Below are positions 32,095-40,915 of a DNA stretch of 64,000 nucleotides, in pieces. The stretch's first letter is position 1. The number at the start of each line of letters is the position of its first letter. The stretch lies in contig NZ_FCOU01000011.1 in assembly GCF_900046475.1 (NCBI RefSeq), positions 1 through 64,000 of the forward strand, written 5' to 3'. The notes under the pieces were generated by a model. It was not told the DNA's origin, made no database searches, and saw nothing but the letters and a program-made list of their open reading frames with translations. This DNA comes from Collinsella ihumii. GTDB lineage: Bacteria; Actinomycetota; Coriobacteriia; Coriobacteriales; Coriobacteriaceae. A program made the position numbers and the translations under genes.

Positions 32095-33354
32095 TTAGGC
32101 ATCGAGCGGCATGTAGACGCCGTCCTGAATGACCATGCCCATGGGCTGCTTGGAGATCTCGCCGGTATCGGACCAGGTGGCAGCCTCGCCGGCGGTGGTG
32201 AGGCCCGTGAACGAGAAGTCACCGGAAGTGAAGACCTCGACGAGCGCGTCGCAGATGTCGGAGTAGTCCGTATCGGGGGTGACACCAGCCTGCTCGAGCG
32301 CGCTCTTCAGCGCGTAGATGCAGTCGTAAGCGTCGGCGGCGAACTGATTGGGGGTCTCGCTGGCGACCTCCTCGAACTTGGCGACGAAGTCCTGGGTGGC
32401 CTCGTCCTCGGCGGTGGCGACGAACGGGGTCAGCAGCATGCAGCCCTCGGCGAGCGAGGTGTCGAAGCCCTCGACGGTCAGCAGGCCGTCCATGCCGTCG
32501 ACGCCGAACCACTTGGGCGCATAGCCCATCTGGTTGGCCTGGGTGAGGATCAGCGAGATCGGGGTGTAGTAAATCGGCAGGAACACCAGGTCGGCACCGG
32601 CGTTCTTCGCGTCGTTCAGCTGCACGGAGAAGTCGGTCGCGGAGTCATCGGTGAAGGTGGTCTCGGACACGATCTCCAGACCGTCGGCCTCGGCCTCGGC
32701 CTTGAAGCTGTTGTAGATGCCGGTGGAGTAGGTGTCGGAGTTGTTGTAGATGATGGCGATCTTGGTGCCAAGCGCCTGCTCGGAGATGTACTGCGCAGAG
32801 GCCGCACCCTGGTTGGGGTCGGTGAAGCACATCTGGAAGACGTTCTCCTTGCGCGGCGTGGAGATGTTGCCGTCCGCGTCGGGCTGGCCGCCGATGACGT
32901 CGGTCGAGGAGCCGGACGGGGTGATCTGGAACATGTTGTCGGCGTTGGTCTCGGAGGACACGGCCACGCACGGGGTGGTGGTGACGGTGCCCATGAGGAT
33001 CTGCATGCCCCAGTCCTTGAGGTTGTTGTAGGCGTTGACGGAGCGCTCGGCGTCGTTCTCGTCGTCCTGGAAGTTGAGCTCGAACTGGACGTCGCCGCCC
33101 TCGGCGTTGATCTCGTCGACAGCGATCTGGGCGCCGTTCTTCACCGCGTTGCCGTAGATGGCCGCAGCGCCGGTGGTGGGTCCGATGCCGCCGATCTTGA
33201 AGGTGGCGCCGGACGCGGAGCCCGACGAGCTGCCGGCGGACGACGAGCTGTCGTCGTTGGAACAACCGGCGAGCACGCCCGCGGCGCTCAGGCCGGCGAG
33301 GCCCGCGATCAGGGTCCTACGGCTCATCGACGGATTGAAAATACGGCTCGACAT
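32095..33354 (-). CDS. livJ: branched-chain amino acid-binding lipoprotein LivJ-like
   Basis: A 419-aa exported lipoprotein. Twin Arg (SRRTLIAGLAGLSAAGVLAGC) precedes a lipobox LAGC at about Cys 31, so export could be by the Tat or Sec route. A serine/glycine linker follows, then a type I periplasmic-binding fold (FKIGGIGPTTGAAAIYGNAVKNGAQIAVDEIN, YNNSDTYSTGIYN, FVAKFEEVASETPNQFAADAYDCIYAL). It delivers Leu/Ile/Val or related amino acids to LivHMGF. The ligand could also be another amino acid or a short amide. It heads the operon. Confidence 0.93.
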   Translation of the reverse strand: MSSRIFNPSMSRRTLIAGLAGLSAAGVLAGCSNDDSSSSAGSSSGSASGATFKIGGIGPTTGAAAIYGNAVKNGAQIAVDEINAEGGDVQFELNFQDDENDAERSVNAYNNLKDWGMQILMGTVTTTPCVAVSSETNADNMFQITPSGSSTDVIGGQPDADGNISTPRKENVFQMCFTDPNQGAASAQYISEQALGTKIAIIYNNSDTYSTGIYNSFKAEAEADGLEIVSETTFTDDSATDFSVQLNDAKNAGADLVFLPIYYTPISLILTQANQMGYAPKWFGVDGMDGLLTVEGFDTSLAEGCMLLTPFVATAEDEATQDFVAKFEEVASETPNQFAADAYDCIYALKSALEQAGVTPDTDYSDICDALVEVFTSGDFSFTGLTTAGEAATWSDTGEISKQPMGMVIQDGVYMPLDA

Positions 33355-33722
33355 GTGCTTCTCCTCTCACATGAAGCCGGGCCTCATCGGCCCTGCGTTA
33401 TCCCCTACAGATGCCACGGCGAGCCGAGAGGCCATCTTCCCGAAATCTCGCGTCTCGTGGTTCGGTTTACCTTACTCGTTTTGTGGAAAAAACGTAAGGT
33501 GGCTTTTGACAAAACGGCGTGTCCGCGCAGGTGAGTGCTTGCTCGCACTAAAGTCGACCTGCGGTTTTGGTGCCCTTATCATGCAGACCCCCTGTGTTAC
33601 ATCTTGGTTACGCGCGCGCGTACCTAAAAGACATTTGGGCGCCGGGCCGCTCAAATGGGTATGCGGCACGCAACACCGTCGTTAGAATATCAAGGACATC
33701 GAATCCGAGCGAAGGAGCACCT
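33355..33722. other. divergent intergenic region, livJ / hom
   Basis: This 368-bp gap must hold the promoters of both the liv operon (minus) and hom (plus). It is less GC-rich than its surroundings, with A/T tracts near 33470-33520. A TTAGAAT at about 33684 could be the hom -10 and a TTGACA at 33506 has no good partner. No gene, riboswitch or T-box is evident. Confidence 0.4.
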
Positions 33723-35060
33723 ATGGACAGCACCGCACGCACCGTAAACGTCGGCCTCATCGGCCTGGGCACCGTGGGCGGCGGCGTTGCCCGCCTCATC
33801 GAGCGCCATCGCGACGAGTACCTCAAGGCCTACGGCATCGACCTGCACCTCAAGAAGGCCAGCGCGCTCGAGCCCGGCCGCGCCGCCGAGCTCGGCATCG
33901 CGCCGGAGAACTTCACGACCGACTGGCACGACGTCGTCGCCGATCCCGATATCGACATCGTGATCGAGCTCATCGGCGGAGACCACCCCGCCACCGAGAT
34001 CTTCGAGGCGGCGCTGACCTCCGGCAAGCACATGGTCTCCGCCAACAAGGCGCTGCTCGGCCGCCATGTGGAGCGCCTGGCCAAGCTCGCCGCCGAGCAC
34101 GGCGTCCAGATCCGCTGCGAGGCCTCGGCGGGCGGCGGCATCCCCATCGTGAACGCGCTCGAGCACGCGCTCGTGGGCAACGAGATCCTGACCGTGGCCG
34201 GCATCCTGAACGGCACGACGAACTACATCCTCACGCGCATGGCATCCGAGGGCCTCGACTTCGCCGAGGTGCTCGCCGACGCGCAGCGCCTGGGCTACGC
34301 CGAGGCGGACCCCACGGCCGATGTCGACGGCTTCGACGCCGCGAGCAAGGTGGCGATCCTGTCCTCCATCGCCTTCCACACGCGCGTCACGACCGACGAC
34401 GTGTTCCAGGAGGGCATCCGCAACGTGTCGGCCGCCGACATCGCGCAGGCGAAGAGCCTGGGCTACGTGGTGAAGCTTTTGGGCATCGCCCGCAACACCG
34501 CCGACGGAGTCGACGTGCGCGTGCACCCCACGATGATCCCCGCCGACCACATGCTCGCCAGCGTGAGCGGCGCGATGAACGCCGTGTACGTGGTGGGCGA
34601 CGCCGTGGGCGAGACCATGTTCTACGGCGCCGGCGCGGGCTCGTTCCCCACCGCCTCTGCCGTGGTGGGCGACGTGCTGGCGCTCGCCGACGCCATCTCC
34701 CACAACGACAAAGTCCAGGCGGAGATCGAGCCCTACCAGCGCGTGCTGCCGCTGCGCCCCATCGACGAGCTCGAGACCCGCTACTACGTGCGCCTGCTCG
34801 TGAAAGACGAGGTGGGCACGCTGGCGCCGGTGGTCGACGCCTTCGCCGCGCACGGCATCTCGATCTCGCAGATCAACCAGCTGCAGGACGGCGACGGCAG
34901 CCGCTGCTCGGTCGTGTTCCTGACGCATACGGCGCGCGAGCGCGACATGGCGGCCGCGCGCGCCGCGCTCGAGGCGCTCGACGCGGTGGAGTCCGTCGCG
35001 AGCGTCATCCGCATCGAGGACGTCGCCTCCTGGGCCGACGGAGCCGAGAAGAACGACTAG
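33723..35060 (+). CDS. hom: homoserine dehydrogenase
   Basis: A 445-aa protein. It has an N-terminal Rossmann domain (VNVGLIGLGTVGGGVARLIERH), a catalytic domain with the family signature (AGILNGTTNYILTRM, EADPTADVDGFDAASKVAIL) and a C-terminal ACT domain (YYVRLLVKDEVGTLAPVVDAFAAHGISISQINQ) for feedback control, normally by threonine. It reduces aspartate semialdehyde to homoserine for Thr and Met synthesis. The start at 33723 has AAGGAG upstream. Single gene; monofunctional, with no aspartokinase part. Confidence 0.97.
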   Translation: MDSTARTVNVGLIGLGTVGGGVARLIERHRDEYLKAYGIDLHLKKASALEPGRAAELGIAPENFTTDWHDVVADPDIDIVIELIGGDHPATEIFEAALTSGKHMVSANKALLGRHVERLAKLAAEHGVQIRCEASAGGGIPIVNALEHALVGNEILTVAGILNGTTNYILTRMASEGLDFAEVLADAQRLGYAEADPTADVDGFDAASKVAILSSIAFHTRVTTDDVFQEGIRNVSAADIAQAKSLGYVVKLLGIARNTADGVDVRVHPTMIPADHMLASVSGAMNAVYVVGDAVGETMFYGAGAGSFPTASAVVGDVLALADAISHNDKVQAEIEPYQRVLPLRPIDELETRYYVRLLVKDEVGTLAPVVDAFAAHGISISQINQLQDGDGSRCSVVFLTHTARERDMAAARAALEALDAVESVASVIRIEDVASWADGAEKND

Positions 35061-35137
35061 GCAGACGCTGCCCGGCGATTCTCGTTGATTCATGAATAAG
35101 CACGTGGGTCAATCAATAGCGACCTGGTGTTTTGATA

Positions 35138-35181
35138 AAGCAACCCCCTCTTTCGTTCATGAATGAAAGAGGGGGTTGCTT
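35138..35181. repeat. 21-bp-armed hairpin after hom
   Basis: The arms 35138-35158 and 35161-35181 pair with one mismatch (AAGCAACCCCCTCTTTC and complement). No T-run follows, so it may or may not end hom transcription. The arm end GGTTGCTT is shared with the hairpin at 22371-22414. Confidence 0.6.
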
Positions 35182-35355
35182 GATGAGAGAGGGTGAGCCG
35201 CAAGCTCGATACGCGATGGCGGCGGCGATCCATGCGGTTCGGGCCCTGGGTTCCGTAATCACATCACCATTATGGTACGCATACCAATTCCCGCGCATCA
35301 AAAGGAACCTAGAATGGTCTACTACTCTATGGGTCCGCACATCTCAAGGAGCACT

Positions 35356-35736
35356 ATGGCCTGGATTCTCGCCGCCGTCGTCTACGTGCTGGTCGCCGGC
35401 GCCTCGGCATTCGCCGTCTTTTCCGGATCGCCGTTCAACCTGGTCACCCTCGCGGCGGCCTGCCTTGCCGCCGGCTTGCGCACGGCGTTCATGATGCACA
35501 TCTACAAGATGCAGGGTGCGCTTCCCGCACGCCATCACGGGCTGTCGCTCAACGTTCTGGCGGCCGGCGTGTGGATCTACATCGAGACGGCCCTCGCCTG
35601 CGTGCTCGCCGTCTACGGCATCGGCCTGATCTGCGCGCACGAGACCACGAGCTCGGCGGCCATCGGCGTCGCCTTCGCCGCGTTCCCGGTGGGCCTCATC
35701 CAGCCCTGGAAGGCGCCGAGCGCGACCGAGGGATAA
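35356..35736 (+). CDS. small integral membrane protein, unknown function
   Basis: A 126-aa protein with four predicted membrane helices (AWILAAVVYVLVAGASAFAVF; LVTLAAACLAAGLRTAFMM; VLAAGVWIYIETALACVLAVYG; TSSAAIGVAFAAFPVGLI). Charged residues are few and lie at loop edges. AAGGAGC lies 5 nt before the chosen ATG. A longer frame starts at 35272 without a ribosome site. I do not recognise the family. It is followed by a convergent gene. Confidence 0.6.
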   Translation: MAWILAAVVYVLVAGASAFAVFSGSPFNLVTLAAACLAAGLRTAFMMHIYKMQGALPARHHGLSLNVLAAGVWIYIETALACVLAVYGIGLICAHETTSSAAIGVAFAAFPVGLIQPWKAPSATEG

Positions 35737-35760
35737 AGAAAGCGAATCGGAGACGGGCGC

Positions 35761-36156
35761 CTAATAGCCCATCGCCTCGAGAACCGCCTCGTCGTTGCCG
35801 AAGAAATGGCCGATCTCGTGGATCACGGTCTTGCGAACCTCGGCGTGGATGGCATCGCGCTCCTCGAAGCACCGCTCATGGGGCCCTTTGAAGATCGTGA
35901 TCACGTCGGGCACGTCACCTTCGCCGTAATACACGCCGCGCTCGGTCAAGGGAATGCCGTCGTACAGGCCGAGCAGCTCGTCGTCGCACACCTCGGCCAG
36001 ATCGCTGTCGATCGCGGCGAGCTGGTCGTCGTCCGGCTCGTCGGCAACCGTCACGATCACGTTGTCGAGCGCCTCGAACAGATGGTCGGGGATCTCGTCG
36101 AGGGTATCGGCCACGACGCCCTCGAACTCTTCGTCGGTCATGCGATACATCGGCAT
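35761..36156 (-). CDS. zincin-like metallopeptidase family protein
   Basis: A 131-aa acidic protein with a C-terminal HExxH zinc motif (RKTVIHEIGHFFGNDEA). This is the compact minimal-zincin family (PF06262 type): an N-terminal helical half EEFEGVVADTLDEIPDHLFEALDNVIVTVADEP, then YGEGDVPDVITIFKGP. Small size and lack of a signal peptide suggest a cytoplasmic housekeeping or stress peptidase; targets are unknown. Its ATG overlaps the esterase stop as TGATG, so the two genes are translated together. Confidence 0.85.
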   Translation of the reverse strand: MPMYRMTDEEFEGVVADTLDEIPDHLFEALDNVIVTVADEPDDDQLAAIDSDLAEVCDDELLGLYDGIPLTERGVYYGEGDVPDVITIFKGPHERCFEERDAIHAEVRKTVIHEIGHFFGNDEAVLEAMGY

Positions 36157-36980
36157 CAGCCCTCGTCCAGCCACTCGAGCGCCAGGTCGAGCCAGCGCGC
36201 CACGTGCGCATCCACGTGCTCCTCGTCGGCACCGGTCTGGTCGGTCGCGAGCGACAGGCCGTGGCGGCCATGGTGGAAGATGTGGCAGTCGACGTCCACG
36301 CCCACGCTGGTGAGCGCCTCGACGTACACCAGCGTGTTGGACACCGAGACGAAGCCGTCGTCGGCCGTGTGCCAGATGAACGTGCGCGGCGTGTCCTTCC
36401 CCACCAGCATCTGCGCCGCAGCGTATCCGGCGTCGTCGGTCAGCGCCTGCGCGTACACGTCGTCATTTGGCCAGCCGCAGGAGAAGTCGATCACCGGGTA
36501 CCCCAGGATCTGCGCCGATACGGACAGGTCGCGCCCGAGTCGGCCCATCTCCAGCGCGAACGGCCAATCGTGGGCGACCGAGGCGTACACGGCGGCCAGG
36601 TGCCCGCCGGCGGAGAAGCCCGCGAGCACGATACGGTCCTCGTCGATGTCCCACTGCTCGGCGTTCTCGCGCACCTCGAGCACCGCATGCGCCAGGTCGC
36701 GCAGCGCATAGGGCAGAAGCGTCTTGTCTTGGGCGGCCTCCGCCGGATCGAGCACGGTGTAGTCGAGCACGAACGCCTGGAACCCGCGCGCCGCGAACGC
36801 GAGCGCCACCGGTTCGCCCTCGCGCTCGGAGCACATGTGGTACCCGCCACCCGGGCAGATGATCACCGCTGGGCGCAGCCGGCCCGCCTGGGCGGGGATG
36901 TTGTCCTGGAGATAGCAGGTGAGCGTCGCCACCTTGTCGCCGTAGTCCTGACGCGGCAGATCGATGGTCATGAAGCGCAT
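36156..36980 (-). CDS. alpha/beta hydrolase (acetyl-esterase type)
   Basis: A 274-aa alpha/beta hydrolase. It has the oxyanion motif PAVIICPGGGYHMCSEREGE, the nucleophile elbow VLAGFSAGGHLAA (Ser about 123), an acid in TFIWHTADDGFVSV and the His in FHHGRHGLSLA. This set is typical of the BD-FAE/acetyl xylan esterase-like group. No signal peptide, so it acts inside the cell, perhaps deacetylating imported sugars. It is coupled to the downstream metallopeptidase gene by TGATG. Confidence 0.88.
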   Translation of the reverse strand: MRFMTIDLPRQDYGDKVATLTCYLQDNIPAQAGRLRPAVIICPGGGYHMCSEREGEPVALAFAARGFQAFVLDYTVLDPAEAAQDKTLLPYALRDLAHAVLEVRENAEQWDIDEDRIVLAGFSAGGHLAAVYASVAHDWPFALEMGRLGRDLSVSAQILGYPVIDFSCGWPNDDVYAQALTDDAGYAAAQMLVGKDTPRTFIWHTADDGFVSVSNTLVYVEALTSVGVDVDCHIFHHGRHGLSLATDQTGADEEHVDAHVARWLDLALEWLDEG

Positions 36981-37043
36981 GGGGTTTCCTCTCGTGTTGT
37001 CGACAGTCTAAGAATACCCGCTCGCGCCCCGCTCATTCCGAGG

Positions 37044-37400
37044 CTACTCACCCGTCCACATCACCTGTCCCGCCTCATCGATCAACCCGGTTGCCAGCGC
37101 CTCCCAATCACGCTGACGATACGCCTGGACGTGGCGCTCGACAAACTGAGCCGTGATGTCGTCACCTTCGTCATCCAGGACCTGAACGTCCCGTTCGGAA
37201 GCCTGCTCGAACACGATCTGCATCATCTCGCGAAACTTCTCGCTCTGAGCAATCTCGCGTGCCAGCTGCTCTTCGGAAACGGCAGGCGGCTCCCACGTCT
37301 GCCGCGCGGGCACAAGCACGTCGCGGGCCATGGCGCCGAAACCAATAACGATGGTGACGGCGATAAGAATCCCTATGATCGATTTCGCACGTTTCATCAT
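37044..37400 (-). CDS. small membrane-anchored protein, unknown function
   Basis: A 118-aa protein with one N-terminal hydrophobic segment (SIIGILIAVTIVIGFGAMA), then an acidic helical domain (SEEQLAREIAQSEKFREMMQIVFEQASERDVQ). No lipobox Cys, so it is anchored by the helix or released after cleavage. GGGGGCAG precedes the ATG. It follows the double LuxR gene by 66 bp on the same strand and may be co-transcribed or a target. Confidence 0.55.
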   Translation of the reverse strand: MMKRAKSIIGILIAVTIVIGFGAMARDVLVPARQTWEPPAVSEEQLAREIAQSEKFREMMQIVFEQASERDVQVLDDEGDDITAQFVERHVQAYRQRDWEALATGLIDEAGQVMWTGE

Positions 37401-37465
37401 CTGCCCCCCTTAAGCGAGATCTCCACTCATTTTGCTGCGCAAACACATCTCTATGATGCAAGGGC

Positions 37466-40400
37466 TCATCGACGACCCTGTTCGACCATGTATAGCAATG
37501 CCTCGGCAAGCTGATTTCTAGAATGAACACCCAGCGTGCGATATGCCGATCGAAGCTGGGACTTCACGGTGTTCCTGCTGACAAACCTGTCCGATGCGAT
37601 GTCGTTTGTCCGAGCTCCACTGGCGTACGATACCGCGACTTCAGCCTCCGCCCAAGAAAGGCCTGCCTGCTGGGCGATCTCGACGAGCGCTACCCGACCC
37701 CGCCTCACTAAATCGCTGCGCACGCCCTCTTCTCTCAACAAGGAAACCAATGCCCAGCATCCCATGGGCACCGCAAGCGAGAACAGCGCATACGCCGCAT
37801 TGCCGGCGCTTCCGGCAAACCATCCGAGAACAAGCGTTGCGAATGGAGAGGCTGCGGCACCTACAAGAAGGGGAATCAGCATCGGAAGCATGACCGCCCG
37901 CCCTGCGCCCTGAGGCATACTCTCGAATGCAAGGGCGCCCTGAAGCACGGCTCCCATCATCGCAATGGATATGATTCCCCATCCAAAAGCATCGATGAAG
38001 CCGCCTGATGCACCTAAAAGGACGAGCGCGCATGGGACCGCCAACAGGGAAACGAGCGCTGGGCGCGTGCGGAGCAGGCTCGTCTGAGCCAGCCGACCCT
38101 GAAGGAGAAGCATGACGATGCGGACCATCAATCCTATGACGCATGCAACGAGCAACGAGCCGATATCCGAGCGAAACGGCACCCCACCCCGGGCAATCGC
38201 CAATCCGACGCACCCCTCCCACATCCCACATGCAAGCAAGGCGAACTGCCGAAGCGCATCGATGCGCTTCCATTCCGTGAGACGGCACGGCATCGAACCT
38301 GTGGGCGATGCGGTCTTGTCCGCACAGTCAATCCCACCTTGAACGCTGCCAATCCCGCCGCAAGCGATGAGGCGAGCCGCAATCGAGCACATTCCAGACA
38401 GGGCGATACACGCGACCGAAACGAACATGTCTGAAGCGCCAAGCGCTCCCGCGATCAGCAGGGCGATAAAGGCAGAAGGGATGGAGGCGATCCAAGCCCA
38501 ACAAGCATGGCGTGACACAAGCGCATTCGTGCGGATCACAAAGGCGGTGTGGAATCCTATGAGAGCAATCGACACCAGTGCAGCCAGCAGGCTTATCCCC
38601 GAGCGCACATGCGATATGTCAAAGAGGTTGCGCACGGCATCTTGCGTATCCAAGGGTCGATCCTCTGGAAGCAGCAATACCCATACCACCAGGCAGAGCA
38701 GCAGGCAGCACCCAAAGCATCCCATGAGGCGGAATCGACCAGTACTGTCACCCGTGATAATCTTGCCTCCCGTGCGCTTCGCGGAGACAAAATCCCTACC
38801 AAATATCGAGCACGCAATCACGAGAAGCATAAGACCGACCGGCACCTGCTCTGCAATAGCGCGGAAGTAGGAGGCCCCCTGCAGCGAAACTACGCGCGTC
38901 GCCGCAGCAAGCCATGAAACCGCCAGCGCTATCACCGCCACAGCGGAAAGGGCTTGCCCAACGCGCGTCGCATTCTCTGGAACCAACGTTTCCCTTGGCG
39001 CAACGAGGTTCTTCGCTGCCTCCTTGCACCATTCAGGCGTGCGATCTTCGACGTAAAGCGAAACGGCATCTTGTGGGATGTCTCTCGCCATCTTATCGAT
39101 CGCCTCGGCCCGGTTCTTCACGCCGAGCTTTACATAGGCGCGCGACGCATAGCTCGCCACGGTCGACTTTGCCAGGCCAAGGCCCCGCGCGATAGCCGCG
39201 AGCGATTGTCCGTCACCGATGTAGGACAAAACTCGAGCTTCTCCGGAAGACAGCGCCCAGTTTTCCCTCATCCATTGCGCACGCGGCCCATCAGCGCCCT
39301 CGCCATCCGGCCCGGCCGTTCCCTCAACGTGACCAGGATCATCAACGCAGCCATCGGAACGACGACGTAACGCAAGCATTCCTATTGCACACAAGGCCAA
39401 AAACACAATTCCGCAGCTCAGGATATCGCGCGTCGTCGCCGCATAGAGCGCGGACGTAAGAAGCATCGCCGCAACTGAATATACGGGAAGCAGTATGAGG
39501 GCGCGCGCAACCGCTGGAGCGTCAATCCCGTCAGACTCGTCATGCATGGCAAGCCGCATCATCGCTACCGTCACCAACGAAAGAGCCGCATGAACAAACG
39601 CGGCGTCGTGCCCGCCGCAGAATCGCGCCACTTCGATTCCAAACGTCCACACCGCCACACAGCAAAACGTGCGCAGAACCGATGCGCCGTCCACCTCAAC
39701 GTGCCAATAGCGAGAAAACAGGGTCATCGGCATGACCACCAGCAGCGCTCTGAGAACGATGAAAAGATACGGATGCGACTCTGCTCCCCACGGCATTTGC
39801 GCCGTGGCGTTCACCGCATATGCGACCTCACTATATGCAGCGCAAAGCATAAGCAGCGAGAGGCTCCGCAGCATGATATCGGGCACGTGCAGCACATAGC
39901 GAATTTGACCGTCAAGCGGCTGAGCGCGCCTCCGTCCCGCACCAATAGAAATCGCTCGGCACGCAAAACCGAATCCGACCACGTAATACGCCGACATTCC
40001 GCCAAAGAGGAGGAGGACTGACAGCCCTATGAAAAGGGTGGTCGCCGCAGTCATCAAGAAGCGCGGTCCACGCCCCTTCGCAATTGTCACCACGTCGCAA
40101 ACCAGCACGCCCAACGTCAGCACGCGCAAGATTCCAGTGACCGCAACCATGTAGCAGGCAGCTGTCAGCGCCGAACCGATATGCGCTGCAGATAGCAGCA
40201 CATACACAAACAATCGCGTGGCAGAAGCCGAGCCCCACGTCCTCACGCGGTACGAGCGCCACCAAAGCGTGCAGACGAGAAAAGCCGTCAGTCGAACGAC
40301 AACATGGTAGGCGGGAAAATCAAGGTCGATGCTCCACGCCACAAAACCCGACAGGAAAAGATCCTGACCGGAGAGATTGACAAGCCCCACGCAAACCTGC

Positions 40401-40483
40401 GCAAGATATCCGACGACGAGGGCGAGATATACCGCATCGGGAACGTTCGACAACTTAGGCGACACTGCCCGAATCGTTCTCAT
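37466..40483 (-). CDS. double-unit membrane LuxR-family regulator
   Basis: A 1,005-aa protein built of two similar units. Each is a block of about 10-12 membrane helices followed by a LuxR-type helix-turn-helix. The first helix-turn-helix is near residues 405-470 (ALSSGEARVLSYIGDGQSLAAIARGLGLAKSTVASYASRAYVKLGVKNRAEAI), and the second is at the C-terminus (GLSWAEAEVAVSYASGARTNDIASDRFVSRNTVKSQLRSAYRTLGVHSRNQLAEAL). Coriobacteriia commonly have single-unit forms of about 480-520 aa; this one looks like an in-frame tandem fusion. The membrane part presumably senses a ligand and the helix-turn-helix domains bind DNA at the membrane. The start at 40483 overlaps the upstream gene as ATGA and has GGAG 5 nt before it. 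Confidence 0.8.
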   Translation of the reverse strand: MRTIRAVSPKLSNVPDAVYLALVVGYLAQVCVGLVNLSGQDLFLSGFVAWSIDLDFPAYHVVVRLTAFLVCTLWWRSYRVRTWGSASATRLFVYVLLSAAHIGSALTAACYMVAVTGILRVLTLGVLVCDVVTIAKGRGPRFLMTAATTLFIGLSVLLLFGGMSAYYVVGFGFACRAISIGAGRRRAQPLDGQIRYVLHVPDIMLRSLSLLMLCAAYSEVAYAVNATAQMPWGAESHPYLFIVLRALLVVMPMTLFSRYWHVEVDGASVLRTFCCVAVWTFGIEVARFCGGHDAAFVHAALSLVTVAMMRLAMHDESDGIDAPAVARALILLPVYSVAAMLLTSALYAATTRDILSCGIVFLALCAIGMLALRRRSDGCVDDPGHVEGTAGPDGEGADGPRAQWMRENWALSSGEARVLSYIGDGQSLAAIARGLGLAKSTVASYASRAYVKLGVKNRAEAIDKMARDIPQDAVSLYVEDRTPEWCKEAAKNLVAPRETLVPENATRVGQALSAVAVIALAVSWLAAATRVVSLQGASYFRAIAEQVPVGLMLLVIACSIFGRDFVSAKRTGGKIITGDSTGRFRLMGCFGCCLLLCLVVWVLLLPEDRPLDTQDAVRNLFDISHVRSGISLLAALVSIALIGFHTAFVIRTNALVSRHACWAWIASIPSAFIALLIAGALGASDMFVSVACIALSGMCSIAARLIACGGIGSVQGGIDCADKTASPTGSMPCRLTEWKRIDALRQFALLACGMWEGCVGLAIARGGVPFRSDIGSLLVACVIGLMVRIVMLLLQGRLAQTSLLRTRPALVSLLAVPCALVLLGASGGFIDAFGWGIISIAMMGAVLQGALAFESMPQGAGRAVMLPMLIPLLVGAAASPFATLVLGWFAGSAGNAAYALFSLAVPMGCWALVSLLREEGVRSDLVRRGRVALVEIAQQAGLSWAEAEVAVSYASGARTNDIASDRFVSRNTVKSQLRSAYRTLGVHSRNQLAEALLYMVEQGRR

Positions 40484-40749
40484 GCTTTCTCCGCCCTTTC
40501 CAAAGCGCGCCATGATGGTGACAACATGCCGCCGATCAAACGCTCTATCAATATGGCAAACAGGAGCTCTTCATCTTCTTCATAAGTGTATTGATGTTCC
40601 AGCGCGCGTATGCCGTACGGCAAGGGTGAAATGCGGTTTTCCCAGACCTTTGCGAGATCTGCGAGTGGCCGCCGTCCTTGACTATCCGAAATCCCGCCTT
40701 GCAGATACATCTGCTCCGGCTCATCCCCGTAAAACGCCGGGCACCGCAT
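40480..40749 (-). CDS. small uncharacterised protein coupled to the LuxR regulator
   Basis: An 89-aa protein (MRCPAFYGDEPEQMYLQGG...ALEHQYTYEEDEELLFAILIERLIGGMLSPSWRALERAEKA), acidic and soluble, which I do not recognise. GGAGA lies 6 nt upstream of the chosen ATG. Its stop overlaps the regulator's start as ATGA, so the two are translated together and it may be a partner of the regulator. Confidence 0.6.
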   Translation of the reverse strand: MRCPAFYGDEPEQMYLQGGISDSQGRRPLADLAKVWENRISPLPYGIRALEHQYTYEEDEELLFAILIERLIGGMLSPSWRALERAEKA

Positions 40750-40915
40750 GGGCTCTCCGCGCGAATGTCCGTGCGGGCGCACCGTGCCCGCAGCATCTGT
40801 CGTATCATGAAAGGGTTATCAAACCGCATGGCTGAAGGTACCGGGCGCCCGCGCGCCATCCGGCATCCGCCGCCCCGCGGAACAAGACCGCATCTGCACA
40901 GGAAGGCAGGAATCA

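Noticed and set aside
33355-33722. A riboswitch or T-box upstream of hom
   Set aside because: No T-box sequence, no anti-terminator stem and no known riboswitch core could be recognised.
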